The notes under the pieces were generated by a model. It searched no databases, was not told where the DNA came from, and saw only the letters and a list, made by a program, of their open reading frames with translations. 64,000 nt of DNA from Phymorhynchus buccinoides (lineage: Eukaryota; Mollusca; Gastropoda; Neogastropoda; Raphitomidae): the NCBI GenBank assembly GCA_017654935.2, contig CM065699.1, positions 49,660,271-49,724,270 on the forward strand, in the 5' to 3' direction. Each line of letters begins with the position of its first letter. Position 1 is the first letter of the stretch. Shown here in pieces: positions 37,756 through 51,796 of this stretch. Made by a program: the position numbers and the translations under genes.

Positions 37756-38228
37756 CTCACTCGGGACTGGCTGAATTATTTCCCCTTGTTCTGTGGGGGG
37801 ACTGGGCATTTGACTAGGTTCGTAAAACACTCACCAAAACCAAGTTATGAAGAGTTAGGCATCAATATTTTCAGAAAAGATCAGCAACACCATGCACTAA
37901 GCGATCGTAAAATATCAGATTCCTTACCTTCGTCGTTTGACTCCTATTGGCGAAAACAGCTAACACATAGAAAGAAGGAAAAGTTCACATTCCGATCTTT
38001 GACCCCCCTCTACAACCAAACCTGAATGTAAAGTCTGCAATGATTGGTTGATTTCAAGAGAGGCAAGGTCAAAGCAAACTGAAAGTAGGTTATGACATCG
38101 CACTGGAAAGCTGGTTACACGCCAGAAATCAAAACCTCTTGAAAACTCTTATGAGCCGGATCTGGGCCATTCGTCCTAAACGGTTGTGCGAGCCATGAGC
38201 TGGATCCGGCTCATTCGTCCCGAGTGAG
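37756..38228. mobile_element. TTAA-flanked MITE, family I, copy 2, in 3' UTR of the coiled-coil gene
   Basis: Ends CTCACTCGGGACTGGCT and CGTCCCGAGTGAG, flanked by TTAA (37752-37755, 38229-38232). It begins 84 bases past the stop codon of the minus-strand gene. Confidence 0.83.
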
Positions 38229-38283
38229 TTAATAAAAAAAAAAAAGGAAAATGTTATTGATGTGTTGATAGCTGCAGAAACAG

Positions 38284-38306
38284 CGGGGGGGGGGGGGGGG
38301 GGGGGG
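38284..38306 (+). repeat. Poly-G tract (poly-C in the 3' UTR)
   Basis: About 23 G in a row, six bases beyond the stop codon of the minus-strand gene, so the mRNA would carry a C run there. Confidence 0.85.
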
Positions 38307-38312
38307 TCGGTT

Positions 38313-38373
38313 TCATATTGGCAGCCACTGCTGGGTGGGAATGTCCAGAACCACATCCATGTCTGGCGTACAC
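38313..38373 (-). CDS. Coiled-coil gene exon 11 (terminal)
   Basis: The acceptor CATGTGTTTCAG is followed by one base completing Lys, then CTPDMDVVLDIPTQQWLPI and TGA (38313-38315). The in-phase join and the clean acceptor support it. Two other frames over this stretch run into Pro from the poly-G tract and are rejected. Confidence 0.68.
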
Positions 38374-41300
38374 CTGAAACACATGCAGAGTCCCCCGCAT
38401 TAATTTTGACACATATACTTCTGCTGACACTAGGAAAGTTTTGTGTCCCACGGTACCGCAAGAAGGTTCCAGGGAGGGCGTGCTTTCGCTTACGTCGGCC
38501 CTGTGACCTGGAACATCACTACCTTTCCCTGTCCATCACACACAAACTCTGTCCTCTTTCAAATCGAAGCTCAAGACTCATCTCTTCTCTCTGTCATATC
38601 CTTAGCTACCCTCGATTACCGTAAAGGCCTTCGCACACTAGCATCAGGCGTCAATTGTTTCTCAGAGCAACGCCTTGATGCGTTGACGCCTGCATCACAG
38701 CACACATTGTAGCGAGGCAGTGGTGTTCTCACACACGACTCTTGTCGCTTCGCCTCTTGTCGCGCGAACTTCCTTATTTGGAAAGCAAGGAAAGATTACT
38801 CTAGCGTCAAACCTCCTCCTAGAAACTACAGTATTTTTTTCTTCAATCAGAGTTATGGTCCTTCCATCCGTTGTGATTGGCTAGTTTCACGATCTCTGCG
38901 ATCTTGAGCATCAAAATTAGAGCCGGTTCTATTCTCGAGCAACAACAAAATCGCACAGCTACGCATCAAAAATCCTGCCGCGCCGCGAATCTCTCACACG
39001 CAAGCGGCGCATCAAACTGCGCCTTGCAGCAAAAAATCGCCGCGATCTCGAGATCTTGACGCTAGTGTGCGAAGCCCTTAATTCTGCTTGTGTGTTGGGT
39101 GGTGAGCCTTTTGACTGTTTTGGTGTTTTGCAGTGTGTGTTGTGCATGCGTGTGTGTGTGTTTGCATTTTGGTCTAATTTTTCCCCCATTTATTCTTTGT
39201 TCACTAATCGTATTTGCCCCCTTATTTATCATCACCTCATTGTTGTTGTTCTTGTTTTAATTACTGCTATTCTTATAGTTGTTGTTATTGTCATTATTTC
39301 AATTCATATTTGTAAACGCTCTGAGCTCCTTGGAGAAAGAGCATGATAAATGTTCATTATTAGGCCGGGTTCACATTAGACGCGTAAGTTCCGTACGGAA
39401 AACCCTAAATAAGTGGAAGAAGAAAGAAGGATAAAAGTTTACGCATATAGTGGAAATTCGGACAAGTGCGCAAATCTTTTCCCTTCTTTGTTTCACTTAT
39501 TTATGGATTGCGCACAGGTTTCCGCACGGAATATCCGCTCATGCGTGTACACAGCCTTGCTTATTATTATTATTATATGGCTGGGAACGCAGAAAGAAGG
39601 AAACGGCGAAGCTGAGCGCACTCACTTTGTCCTGGAGGGGAAGAACTCTGGAAACATCTGCAGGCGCACGTTGGTCTTGGGGTGCCGCAGCAACTGGTCC
39701 ACCTCCCGCTCCAGAGCCCCGGTCAGCTCCCGCAGCGACACCTGCTCCTTCTGGTGGAACTCTATCTCCTGGAGGGATACCATGTTAGGTTAGGTTAGGT
39801 ACATTATAGTCACAGAGGCGTCTGTGAAATTCGGGTTGCTCCCACCTGGAGAGCGCGTCGCAGCCAGAGTCGCGCCACCCAATTAAAAAAAAAAATTTGC
39901 ATGCGATTATTGTGTGACTGATGAGGAAGGAAGGGAGGGGGGGTAAATTTTGACGTAATGACAACTTTTTCGTTGCCATTGGGTTTAACGTATGCTAAAT
40001 GCATGGGCACACAGGACCTCGGTTTATCGCCTCATCCGAAAGCCGCACCCCCCGACATTTTACGCAAATGTCAGGTTTTGTTATGTTTTCTTACTATTTC
40101 TGACCCAGCACCACGAAAGGGACATTAAGTGTCGCTGGGCTAGTTTCTCACAACAGGCTTGCAAAGTTTTAAAAAATCTCATTTTTTGACAATTTTGAGT
40201 TAAGGGCATGTTTGTGTTCTCTAACATCTTATCTATTCATATTTATAAAGGATAATCTTTAATCTTTTCACCGCCAATGTCACATTTTAACACCACATTT
40301 TGGGGTCAATTTTGAGTTACGGGCATGTTTGTGTTCTCTAACATCTTATCTTTCATATTAATAAAGGATAATCTTTAACCTTTTCACCGCCAATGTCACA
40401 TTTTAACACCACATTTTGGGGTCAATTTTGAGTTATGGGCATGCAACTGGTCCACCTCCCTCTCCAGAGCCCCGGTCAGCTCACCGCAGCGACACCTGCT
40501 CCTTCTGGTGGAACTCTATCTCCTGGAGGGTCTGTTATACCTATGTTAGGTTAGGTAAGGATAGGCCTTATTATAGTCACAGAGGAATCTATTGCAGAAA
40601 TTCGGGTTGCTCCCACCTGGAGAGGCTGCGTCGCAGGGTTAATACTGTCGCGCCACCCATGTTTTAAAAAAAAAATACTGTCTCTTAATGGTCTGTTATC
40701 CAAAGAGCCTTAATTTTCTTAATTTTATAAGGTAAAAAGGAATAGGTCTCTTACTGGTTTATACATGTCACAGAGGAATACCCCACTTAATTGCAGACAA
40801 TGTTTTAAAAAGGGTTTACTCTCTACCCAATGGTATAAATGTTTTAAAAAGGGTTACACTTTTTTGGTCTGTTTTAAAAAGGGTGGCTGGCTCTTAATGG
40901 CTTATAAAAAAAAGGGTTAATACTGTCTCTTAATGGTCTTATAAATGTTTTAAAACGAGTAGGTCGATGCATTTTCTTCAGCTAGGCTAGACTTTAGACA
41001 ATTTTTCAAAATGGCCGAGTCTAGACCTACTTTATAGCCTGATTCCGCCCATGACATCCATTACTTTCTCATACCAATCCGTCTAAAACCGCCCCCGTAC
41101 ACCCACTTCGTTATGCATTTTGGAGTTAAAATTGCAATATCAAAAAATCTAAAATATCACATAACAAAAAAACCATTGCAAGTTAAACATTCTTCATTTA
41201 TACACAAACCCTGAACACTTGAAGTCAATCCATCAAGTAGGTTTTTTTTTGTTTTTTTTAAAAACAAAGTACCCCATTTCGGGCCCAGTTTACCAACATT

Positions 41301-42658
41301 AATTTGGTGGTTACAGGGAGTAGAGTCGTCATTTTAATCGGGGTTACAAGTGTTAAATGCTCATAATTCTGGAACGGGAAAAAGATAACAAGAATGGTTC
41401 TTGTAGCATTAGAAAGAAAATTGTCTGAAGTTTTGAACCAGAACGGCCAGTTATGACACTTAATGTTCCTTCCATGGTGCTGGGTCACATTTTATTAGTC
41501 ATATAAGACGCAGGGCTCCGAGTCTGGGGGGAAAAAGATGTATCGCCTTGTAGTCGGAAAAATATGGTAGTCAAAAACTTTTTCTTTTTTTTTCAACACG
41601 TGTGTGTGTGAAATCGTCAGTTGAAAATTGGCAAAAGTTATGCTTAGTTATAATACAAGCGAATGCTTAGCCCTTTCGCCGCCAATGTTGCATTTTAGCA
41701 CCACAATGGTTTAACACCCATGTCACTAAAAGGCATCAAATCAGGGCCTGTTATCCAAAGACCCTATTTTCTTAATTTTGGGAGGTAAGGATAGGCCTAA
41801 TGTTATACATGCCACAGAGGAATTCCCAATATTGCAGGTATTTTATTTTGTCTACTTTTTGGCTGAAAAATGTCTGGCGGCGAAAGGGTTATAGATAAAG
41901 AATGAACAAAGAAACACACATAGAAAAATAAAGACATGACAGAAAGATACATGCATGCATGCACATGTATGCGCGCACACACACACATTTGAACAATGGA
42001 CAATAAAGAAACTTATGTCTTGCACACACCGGCCAAGGATCCTTGGCTATTCACTGTGTCTGTACATGCGATGCAAGTGAAACTGACCCATGGCCAATAT
42101 TAAAATGATGCGGCTGTGCCCGATGGAAGCTGTCTTTACCAGTGGCAGTTCTCCCTACACGCCGTAAAGACTTGTTGGTTGTTGTCACTCCACGGGTGGA
42201 GTGAATGTGTAGCTGGCTCCATGAATGGAGCGAAGTCCTCTGAAGTCGGAGTATGGCTGCCCATGTGGCGGGGCACTTTAACCCTTTCACCGCCAGCCAT
42301 TTTTTTTAGCCAAAAAATACCGCTAAACTTACCTGGATAGAGACAAAATAATATCTGCAATATTGGGAATTCTTCTGTGACATGCATAACATTAGGCCTC
42401 CCAAAATTTAGAAAATAGGGTCTTCAGATAACAGGCCCTGATTTGATGCCTTTTAGTGACATAGGTGTTAAGCCATTGTGGTGCAAAAATGTGACATTGG
42501 CGGTGAAAGGGTTAAAAGCAGCCATGCACGTAATCTTCCCACCCAAGGCCATGAGAAATGTTCACACGGCACTGGGTGTGCCCCCAGAGCGTTTAAGCTG
42601 GGGATCGAAAACAACAACAAACAACAGCAACTTACCACACATACAGTTATGAGTGTAT

Positions 42659-42706
<48 letters not shown>

Positions 42707-42925
42707 CTCTCTCTCTCTCTCAACAGCACTGACCTTTTGCATGACCATATTCTGCAGTGCCATGTCTTTCAGACTAGGATGCATCAGAGCCACAGCTTTC
42801 TGAAATACCCAATTCACAAACAAATATTAATGTTTTACATCCTCTCGGCCAAAGGGACATTGCTGTAACTTTAGCTATTGAAAAATCCAATTCACAACAG
42901 CAAGATCAGATTTATAGCAATACTT

Positions 42926-42974
<49 letters not shown>

Positions 42975-45900
42975 GAGGCTGATGGCCTTACGATTAAACT
43001 TTCCGACTTCCGACTTCTCTCTCTCTCAATGAGAATACGATTCATAAACTGTCCATACATTTGTACAAGGCCTTCAAAATTAGAAGTATTGCTTTGTTAT
43101 AAGTATTGCTTTCTTGCTAAATTTATATTTGAATTGTTGATAATTTGCTCCTTTACATGGGGACATGCACCCTTCGGGAATAAAACTATTGTCATTGTCA
43201 TTGTCTCTCGTTTAGTTTAGTTTTTCGACATGAGTTCATAATGCATTTAAGATTTATCATCATATTGGATACTTTCTCTTTTCTTTTTTTATTCTCCCTA
43301 TTTATATTTTTCATCTTTATCTTTCATTCTTCCTCTGCCTTTCATAACTCATTCCATGCTGGCCAGTTGCTTCCCTTTGCAAGCGTTCTGTACTGGCCGA
43401 TTTGCATAGGTTGCAGACACATATTTTCTAAATAATGGTAACAGATACAAACGTGATTTTGGCAATATGTACACAATATACAGGACTAACACCTGCAACA
43501 GTTTCAAAGCATCCACTTGATTAGTTTTGATTTGTGATATTTTAAAATAAATGCATGATTTGTCAAGCCAGGCACACTCATAATAGCCTCGGTATAATTT
43601 TAAGGTCCCAAAATAACCGGCAGCCAGCCAGTCAGTGTCAGAGGCATGAATGAAATTAGTAGTAGCCCTCTGAGCCACTTTGAAGCACGCATCTGTTAAC
43701 CTATTATGAATTTTTAAAGTTCACATATTTATATCCCGTTACCTTAGTAACGAGGCGTTGTGCGCATGCTTGCGACGAGAGCGCAGGTTAGTATAAAAAG
43801 AGTTAATTTATTAGTAATAATTGTACAATCTTCCGATGGAATTGTTCCAAGCCAGCTATGAATTTCATTTCCACAAAACTGATGCTTTCTCTTCTCATTG
43901 CAAAATAGCACAGCATTCATTCTTTTTTTCCCTTTTCGTATTTGGTATATTCTAGTCACAGAGACTTATCTCTGTGAAATTTGGGCTGCTCTCCCCTGGT
44001 AGAGACCAAGACACATGCCACTGATCCCCATGGTACTGACCTCGGTGACCTCTCGTGTCATGTCGTTGGTGATGCGGATCCTCTCCTTGTCGTATTTGCC
44101 CAGTTCCGTGCTGATGATGTGCTCCAGCTCCTCTGTGTCCTCCTGTATAGGACGAAACGTCATGACCACAGTTACTGTTCTTTGTGTCTCCTGATGTGCT
44201 CCAGCTCTCCTCCTGTATAGGACGGAACGTCATTACCACAGTTACTGTTCTTTGTGTCTCCTGATGTGCTCCAGCTCTCCTCCTGTATAGGATGAAACGT
44301 CATGACCACAGTTACTGTTCTTTGTGTCTCCTGATGTGCTCCAGCTCTCCTCCTGTATAGGACGAAACGTCATGACCACAGTTACTGTTCTTTGTGTCTC
44401 CTGATGTGCTCCAGCTCTCCTCCTGTATAGGACGAAACGTCATGACCACAGTTACTGTTCTTTGTGTCTCCTGATGTGCTCCAGCTCTCCTCCTGTATAG
44501 GACGGAACGTCATTACCACAGTTACTGTTCTTTGTGTCTCCTGATGTGCTCCAGTTCTCCTCCTGTATAGGACGGAACGTCATGACCACAGTTACTGTTC
44601 TTTGTGTCTCCTGATGTGCTCCAGTTCTCCTCCTGTATAGGACGGAACGTCATGACCACAGTTACTGTTCTTTGTGTCTCCTGATGTGCTCCAGCTCTCC
44701 TGTATAGGATGAAACGTCATGACCACAGTTACTGTTCTTTGTGTCTCCTGATGTGCTCCAGTTCTCCTCCTGTATAGGACGGAACGTCATGACCACAGTT
44801 ACTGTTCTTTGTGTCTCCTGATGTGCTCCAGCTCTCCTCCTGTATAGGACGGAACGTCATGACCACAGTTACTGTTCTTTGTGTCTCCTGATGTGCTCCA
44901 GCTCTCCTCCTGTATAGGACGGAACGTCATGACCACAGTTACTGTTCTTTGTGTCTCCTGATGTGCTCCAGCTCTCCTCCTGTATAGGACGGAACGTCAT
45001 GACCACAGTTACTGTTCTTTGTGTCTCCATCAATCATCAAAAAATTTTTTTTTTTAAATTCTCAAATTCTGTGGCCTTGCATGCCCTGCTCTCATAGTGA
45101 CCTCAGTTTTCGATTTTCAATCTAGTCTGTCCTTCTATGGTGCGTTTGGGTCAAAGTCATGGGGATCGCTAAGCTCTGGGGAGCTGTCTGTGGACGGACG
45201 TGGTGGTGTCTTCAGGAGAGGAGGAATCTCACATGTGCGATTAAGGCATGAGGCTGTGTCAGACCAGTTGACATAAGCTAGAACGCCAAGGCTACATCCA
45301 AAAGTTGTTATGCTCTGCATGGTTGTGTGGGGATTGTCCTAAGCCATGACAAGCTCCTAGCATAACGTCATCAGTCTTAAATCCTCCGAAGTCGGAGTGT
45401 GGCTGCCCACGTGGCGAGGTAATCAAAAACGGTCACACACGTAATGTTCTCATCCCTAGCTGCTGCATTTGTACCATAGTGTTCAAGTGATTCGGCTGTT
45501 GGGATGATCCCTGGAGTCTTTAAGCCAGGGTAATGCAACAACAACAACATAGAGTCGCTTCCCTTGGACTGCCAATTTGGGATTCTACGACCTGACAAGC
45601 CGCGCCAGAGTGTGGCTGCGAGTTGGGAATCAGAATGAGCGGCCGGTGTAGAAGCAACACCGCTGTACGGAAGGGAAGATGGGACAGCAAAATATAAATA
45701 CAAAATAAATAAATACAAAATTCTGACCTGGTTGGAGTGTTCGACGTTCTCGATTTCCTTCATGAGATTGGTGATCATCATGGCCTTCACTGGGTACTCC
45801 TTGTCCTGAAAGGGTTAACACAGGACAGAAAAGGTAAACCCTTTCGACGCCAGCCATTTGTCAGCCAAAAAATACCACTAAACTTACATGCAAGAGTGAA

Positions 45901-47031
45901 ACCTGGATAAAATGAAAAGCAGGAAGGCTAAGGTTCCGGCCTTGGTTGGGTCATGGGGCGTTTGTAGGGGTCGGGGGTGGTGGGGTTTCTTTTAGTACAT
46001 TTTTTACTAATAAAATTAGAGCATTTAGAGACAGTTTTTATTTCTTAACCCAATGACTCACAACCATTCGAACCGGGAATCGATCCCAGTTCCCGAGAGA
46101 TGGGAATTAACTCCGAACGTCACACCAAATCTTTTCATTAAAAAAATCACCCAGAATAAAGTCTAACTCACATTTCATTTCTGAAATATTGAACAGCAAT
46201 GATGATATTATTATTCTAAAGCTAACACACTGTCACACAGCAAACCATGAATTGGAATATAAAAAATCCGTAATGGCACTCCGAGCATCGCGCCGAGTCA
46301 ATACTGCGTCACGTCACGTGGAAAGAAGAAAAAAATTTGGGGTCACTTCGAAAAATCCGTTCAAAAAGACTAGTGGGTGCTTTCCCTTGCTGTAAGAACC
46401 AAAAACGGACCAGCGAGACTGAGGTAAAGGAAGAACTAACTTAATATATTGCATTGTGGGTAGGGAGAAAGTGAAAGTGAACGTACTAGACCTGGCGTTC
46501 AGCGGGCGCAATCGGCGCATACGGGCTGCATGAGTTGACAAAATTCGGTCGAATTTGGCGTCTGTGTCCTAGAGAGGGTTATATAAAATAAGTTTTTTTT
46601 CCTTATTCCAGAGTAATTATTCTTCAATAAAGTATTGCAAATTCCTGATTTCAGGAAAAATAACAAAGCCAAAATCCTGATTCCTGCTTTTCCTGCCACG
46701 TGGTTTTACCCATGTACATCGGTAGAGAAGAAAAATATGATCTGCAATATTGCTAATTCCTCTGTGACATATATGACATTAGGCCTACCCTTACCTCCCG
46801 AAATTATGAAAATAGGGTCTTCAGGTAACAGGCCCTGATTTGAAACTTTTTAGTGACATGGGTGTTAAATCATTGTGGTGCATAAATGCGACGTTGGCGG
46901 TGAAAGGGTTAATACGAAACAATAATGAGGCATCATAATCATGCAATTAAATGGTAAGGGAAATCACTACCTTCTATCTCTACTCTCTCTCTATGTCTGA
47001 CTGCTTCTCCCTGTCTGTCTGTCTGTTTGTT

Positions 47032-47082
<51 letters not shown>

Positions 47083-47454
47083 AGCATACCATCTTTTGTT
47101 CCTTACTTTGATTACGAGGGTCTTGTTTGTTTGCTTGCTTTTTCTTTTCCATTTAGCAACTGTGTTTATATGTGAGCTTCATCAGTACGTATGGGGCCTT
47201 GGCCTTGATTGATTGATTAAATATTCATCGAGTAAAAATCGCTTAAGTCAAAATTTGAAGGGACTGAAATTTTATTTTGAGATGGGCAATATTTTGAGTT
47301 AAAAAGACTTTTCAACATAGAGATTATTATACTGGGACCCAAAAAGTATTGTGAGTTATCCAGTGTTTTTGAGTTATCCGTTTTTGATTGAGTTATTAGT
47401 TCTCCACTGTATTTGTATTCATATTCTCTCTCTCTCTCTCCCTCTGTCTCTCTC

Positions 47455-47501
<47 letters not shown>

Positions 47502-47745
47502 ATCACTCTCTATATATATCACACAGACTCACACAGAGAGAGAGAGAAAGAATTGAATTGAAATGAATGATTTTTTTTATAGAGGGTAATAGAATATGCA
47601 AAATAGCACATGCTTTATTTTTTTACATCCAGCCCTCTTAAAAATAAGGGGAAAAAGGCACAAACAAAGTGTTAATAAAAAGCATGCAAACACAGTCATA
47701 CATAATAGAATCGAACCTAATCTTACATGCACACGCATGTTGATT

Positions 47746-47776
<31 letters not shown>

Positions 47777-50700
47777 GTACACACCTTATAACTGTTGAGC
47801 ACTTGTAATTCGTCCTGCTTGGCCTTCAGCTTGGCGTCCACTTCAGCCACCCGCTGCTCTAGAACTGATCAACATCAACACACAACAATCAACATCAACG
47901 ATCAACATATAAGAGTCAACATCAATACATCCCCCCGTGGGGATACCGGGGGGTCTTTTGTATAAACAGTTCCCCCACCTTCTGGAAGTTCTGTGCTTGT
48001 AACTTCCTCTAAACTGTCACTCTTTGACTCTGCCGTTTCCCTTTGCTTACTGTCATCTACTATCTTTCTGCCTTACCGGTTCATTCTTCTGCCTTTTTTT
48101 TTACGAAACACTTTCAAAAACATTTCCTCCAGCCGAAGTCGGACTTGCTGGGCCTAACTGTTTCTTTCACCTACAAAGGGAAAAGGCAGAGTCAAAGAGA
48201 GTGGCAGATTAGAAGAAGTTACAAGCACAGAACTTTAACCCTTTCACCACCAGCCATATTTCAGCCCAAAATGCCATCAAATTTACCTGGGTAGAGAACA
48301 AAATCCATCTGCAGTATTGGGGATTCTTCTGTGACGTATATAAAATAAGGTCTATCCTTCCCCAAACTAAGACAACAGTGTCTTTGGATAACAGACCCCA
48401 ATTTGATGCCTTTTAGTGACATAGGTGTTAAATCACTGTGGTGCTAAAATGTGACTTTGGCGGTGAAAGGGTTAAGGAGGTGGGGGAACTATTTTTACGA
48501 AAGACCCCCCACCCCGGTATTCCCATGGGGAGAGGCTCGTGGAGGGGGCGGGGTTGTCCAGCTCCCCGTATGGAGGCACGAGGCATCCACCCACTGCCCC
48601 GACTACATTATTCATTCATTCAATTACCGTAATTCACGGACTACAAGCCGCTTCGTAATATAAGCCGCACCACCTAATTAAAAAAAAAAAAATCTGAAAA
48701 AAAGTAACGCATAAGCTGCGGAAGTGTGACCATGCACGATGTCCGCTTCCGGTTGAGTCTAGAGTTGATCGCGGGTGTGTTGACTGCCAAAACGAAAGTG
48801 TGAAACAGATCGTCATTTTGTGAAAAATAGACCAAAATCAAGGTGATTTTTTGTTGTTGTCCTTAACCGGGAACAAGGCCACAGAACAATCAAAGGTCTG
48901 AATCAAGGAATACCACTGAGTTGAGTCTACTTTCGGTAACGTTTAGGCTGCGGCACTGTACTAGCCGCAGGGGTTTTACAAAAAAGGTGCGGCTTATAGT
49001 AGGGCTCCCAATCGTCCCGCAAAACAAGGGGTCCCAGGGACTCCTTCACTTACAGCATAGAGGGTCCTAGAGGCGGGATAGAGTGTCCCAGTGGCATTAA
49101 TTGCGAATGCTAAAAAGAATTTTTCTAGTGCATCCCTGCATATTCTTTTAGAGGGTCCTTTAGAATTTTAGTGCTTCATAGAACCCAAATGGGGTCCCTG
49201 GGAGCCCTGGGCTTATAGCCCGCAAATTACAGTAATCCATCCATTCATTGTTTTTTCTCTTTCTTTCTTTCACTGTTTTCATCGTCAACCTTGTAACTGG
49301 GTGTCCACCGTCTGTCGAGTTTGTTTCAGGTCAGCCTCAGCCTCGGCCATTTCCTTGGTGAAGTTGGTGTTGAGCTGTACCATGCCTCCCTGGAAAAAAA
49401 CCATGTGAGTACGGGACTTATATTGGTATTTTATTTTTAGTATTTGGTATATTCTAGTCACAGAGGCTTACCGTAAAATGCGGACTAAAAGCCGCTACGT
49501 TTTTCCTCAACTTTGGCCCATGCGGCTTATAGACTGGTGCAGTTTGTCTGTGGATTTGTTTTCAATTATCAATATGATTATGATTAAATTTGTTTCCAGC
49601 AATATTCTCTTGCCTATTTTGAGCTTCATCTTAGCTCTCAAGACAATAAAATAGGTTCAAATCCCATGTTTGAAGTGTTAAACAGTATCAAATACTCATG
49701 TTGTAATAGAATTTCTGTCTTTGTGTTGCTTTGTGCACATGTGTTTATTTTCTGTGGTAAAGCAGGCAAAATCTACTGCATTTTGCTTTAACATTGACTT
49801 TGGGAGGCGGGGGGTGAGGGGTGTGTGTGTGGCAGGGTGAGGAGGGGGGGGGGGCAGACTTGGGAAACCTAGCTATCAATTTTGGTCATACCAGGCAGCA
49901 GGATTTCTCCCTGCTCATCTTACGACTTTAGAAGAAGGAGTGGATGAATGAATAACGTAGTCAGTTTGTTAGTTAGTGAATGAACGAGTGAGGGAGTAAA
50001 GCGCACGGGTCAGACTAGCTTTAAGTCCCAATTTGTCATGCTCGAAATGAATGAAAGGCTTAGTGTACAGACTAGAAGGTGCATCTTGTAAGTATCTTGT
50101 TTTGAATACAGTGGTACCCCTCTAATAAGACCTTGAAAGTGCGGTGAAAAAAAAGTCTTATCTGAGGAGTATCTGAGGGGTGGTCTTATTAGAGGACCAA
50201 GCTCCTTTCCGCTATCAGACTGATAAATCGGTGTTAGTGTGTGCACTACAACTCTCGCTGAATGCAAACAACTCACAAAATCCGATAAATGAAAGCAGCT
50301 GGCGCATTAGCGTTTGCCGTGATTTCGTATCTGCGGTGTTTGCGGCGCCATTTTGTCAGCCGAGTTGTATGCGCGGTAAACGTTCTGTGTGTGCAAACTG
50401 TGACTAAAAATGAACTGCCAGAGCGTTACTTTGTCATGTTTTGTGTTGTGTTGTGTCGTTGTGCATAATCCAGTATTTAGTAGGTCCGTTATGGCGAAGA
50501 TTAGGTCTGTTGTTATGTGTAGTTTGTGTGTGAGTGCAACATGGGCCATCGAAGTTGCCATCGGACCCGTTGCCATGACTTTCGATCACGAGTTTGTCTG
50601 CTTTTCATCGAGAGATCGATTTGCACAAACTTGACTGCAAAAAGATAAGATTGTGGTCGCATCTCAACCCCTGATTAGGGTTAGGGTTAGGGTTAGGGCT

Positions 50701-51757
50701 AGGGTAAGTTAGAACTCAGGAAAAGTCGTATTTGCGGCATAGGATATATAGTGGAATGTGTTCGGGAGAAAACAAATCAGTCGTATGTGAGGAGAAGTCG
50801 CATTTGCGAGCGTCTTATTAGAGGGGTACCACTGTAATTTTAAAAAAAGCGAGAACAGCAACAACAATGTGTACGCGCACGCACACACTCACATGCGCAC
50901 AGACACACACACAGCCAGAAAGACACACCCATGCATACTCACACAACACACATATTTACATACACACGAAACAAACAAAATACAAGTATGGGTGTGAGTG
51001 AAATGAATGAAAGTTGGGTTTAACGTCTGTCGGCTACATAGAGCACATGGGGGAGGAGCCATCAACCAACCAACCATCATTACTTTCATTCATTGCATGG
51101 GCATGAAAACGCTATGAACATTTTACAATTAAAGAAAAATCAAAACAAAAGCGAAAAAAAAATAAAAAAATATACACCAACAAAACCAACAAAACAAATA
51201 ATTTATAACAAAAAAATATACACCAACAAAACAAATAATTAAAAAAACACAAACTACCCAACAAAATACAAGGATAAAACAAACACATGGAGAACGCTTC
51301 AAAATAATGACAAGAACATTAAGGAAACAGAGAAAAAAATAAAGAAAATTTTACCCTATATTTTTCGTATCTCCGGAGCAGTCCTTTAACACCATCATGA
51401 GTATTGGTTTCAGACGCCTCAATTTCCGACTTCAGTTTGACGTTCTCTTCTAATCTGGCGTATTGTTAAGAAAAATTCTCTTTCTATCTCTGTTTCACCT
51501 TCTTCTTTTTTATTCGTTCATATGAGCATATTGATTCCGTCACAGTCTTCAGAAAGGCAGATAGAAATATTTCAGGAGCACGCTATAAGCGCTAGCTTGT
51601 TGATGCTCTCTTTTGCTTTCTGTTATAAGTGTTGTTTGGAAATATTAAAGAGTTGTTTAAACCAGACAGACACACATATATTTACACACACATTCGCACA
51701 CATGCACACACATACACACACACGCGCGTGTGCATGCATGTACACACTAGCTTCTCC

Positions 51758-51796
<39 letters not shown>

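Noticed and set aside
38129..38461. Pro-rich minus-strand proteins
   Set aside because: The Pro runs are translated poly-G/C. Only the frame ending QQWLPI follows in phase from exon 10.
39413..39793. Plus-strand gene across exon 10
   Set aside because: The plus frames here are antisense shadows of the minus-strand exon, which has proper splice sites and joins in phase to its neighbours.
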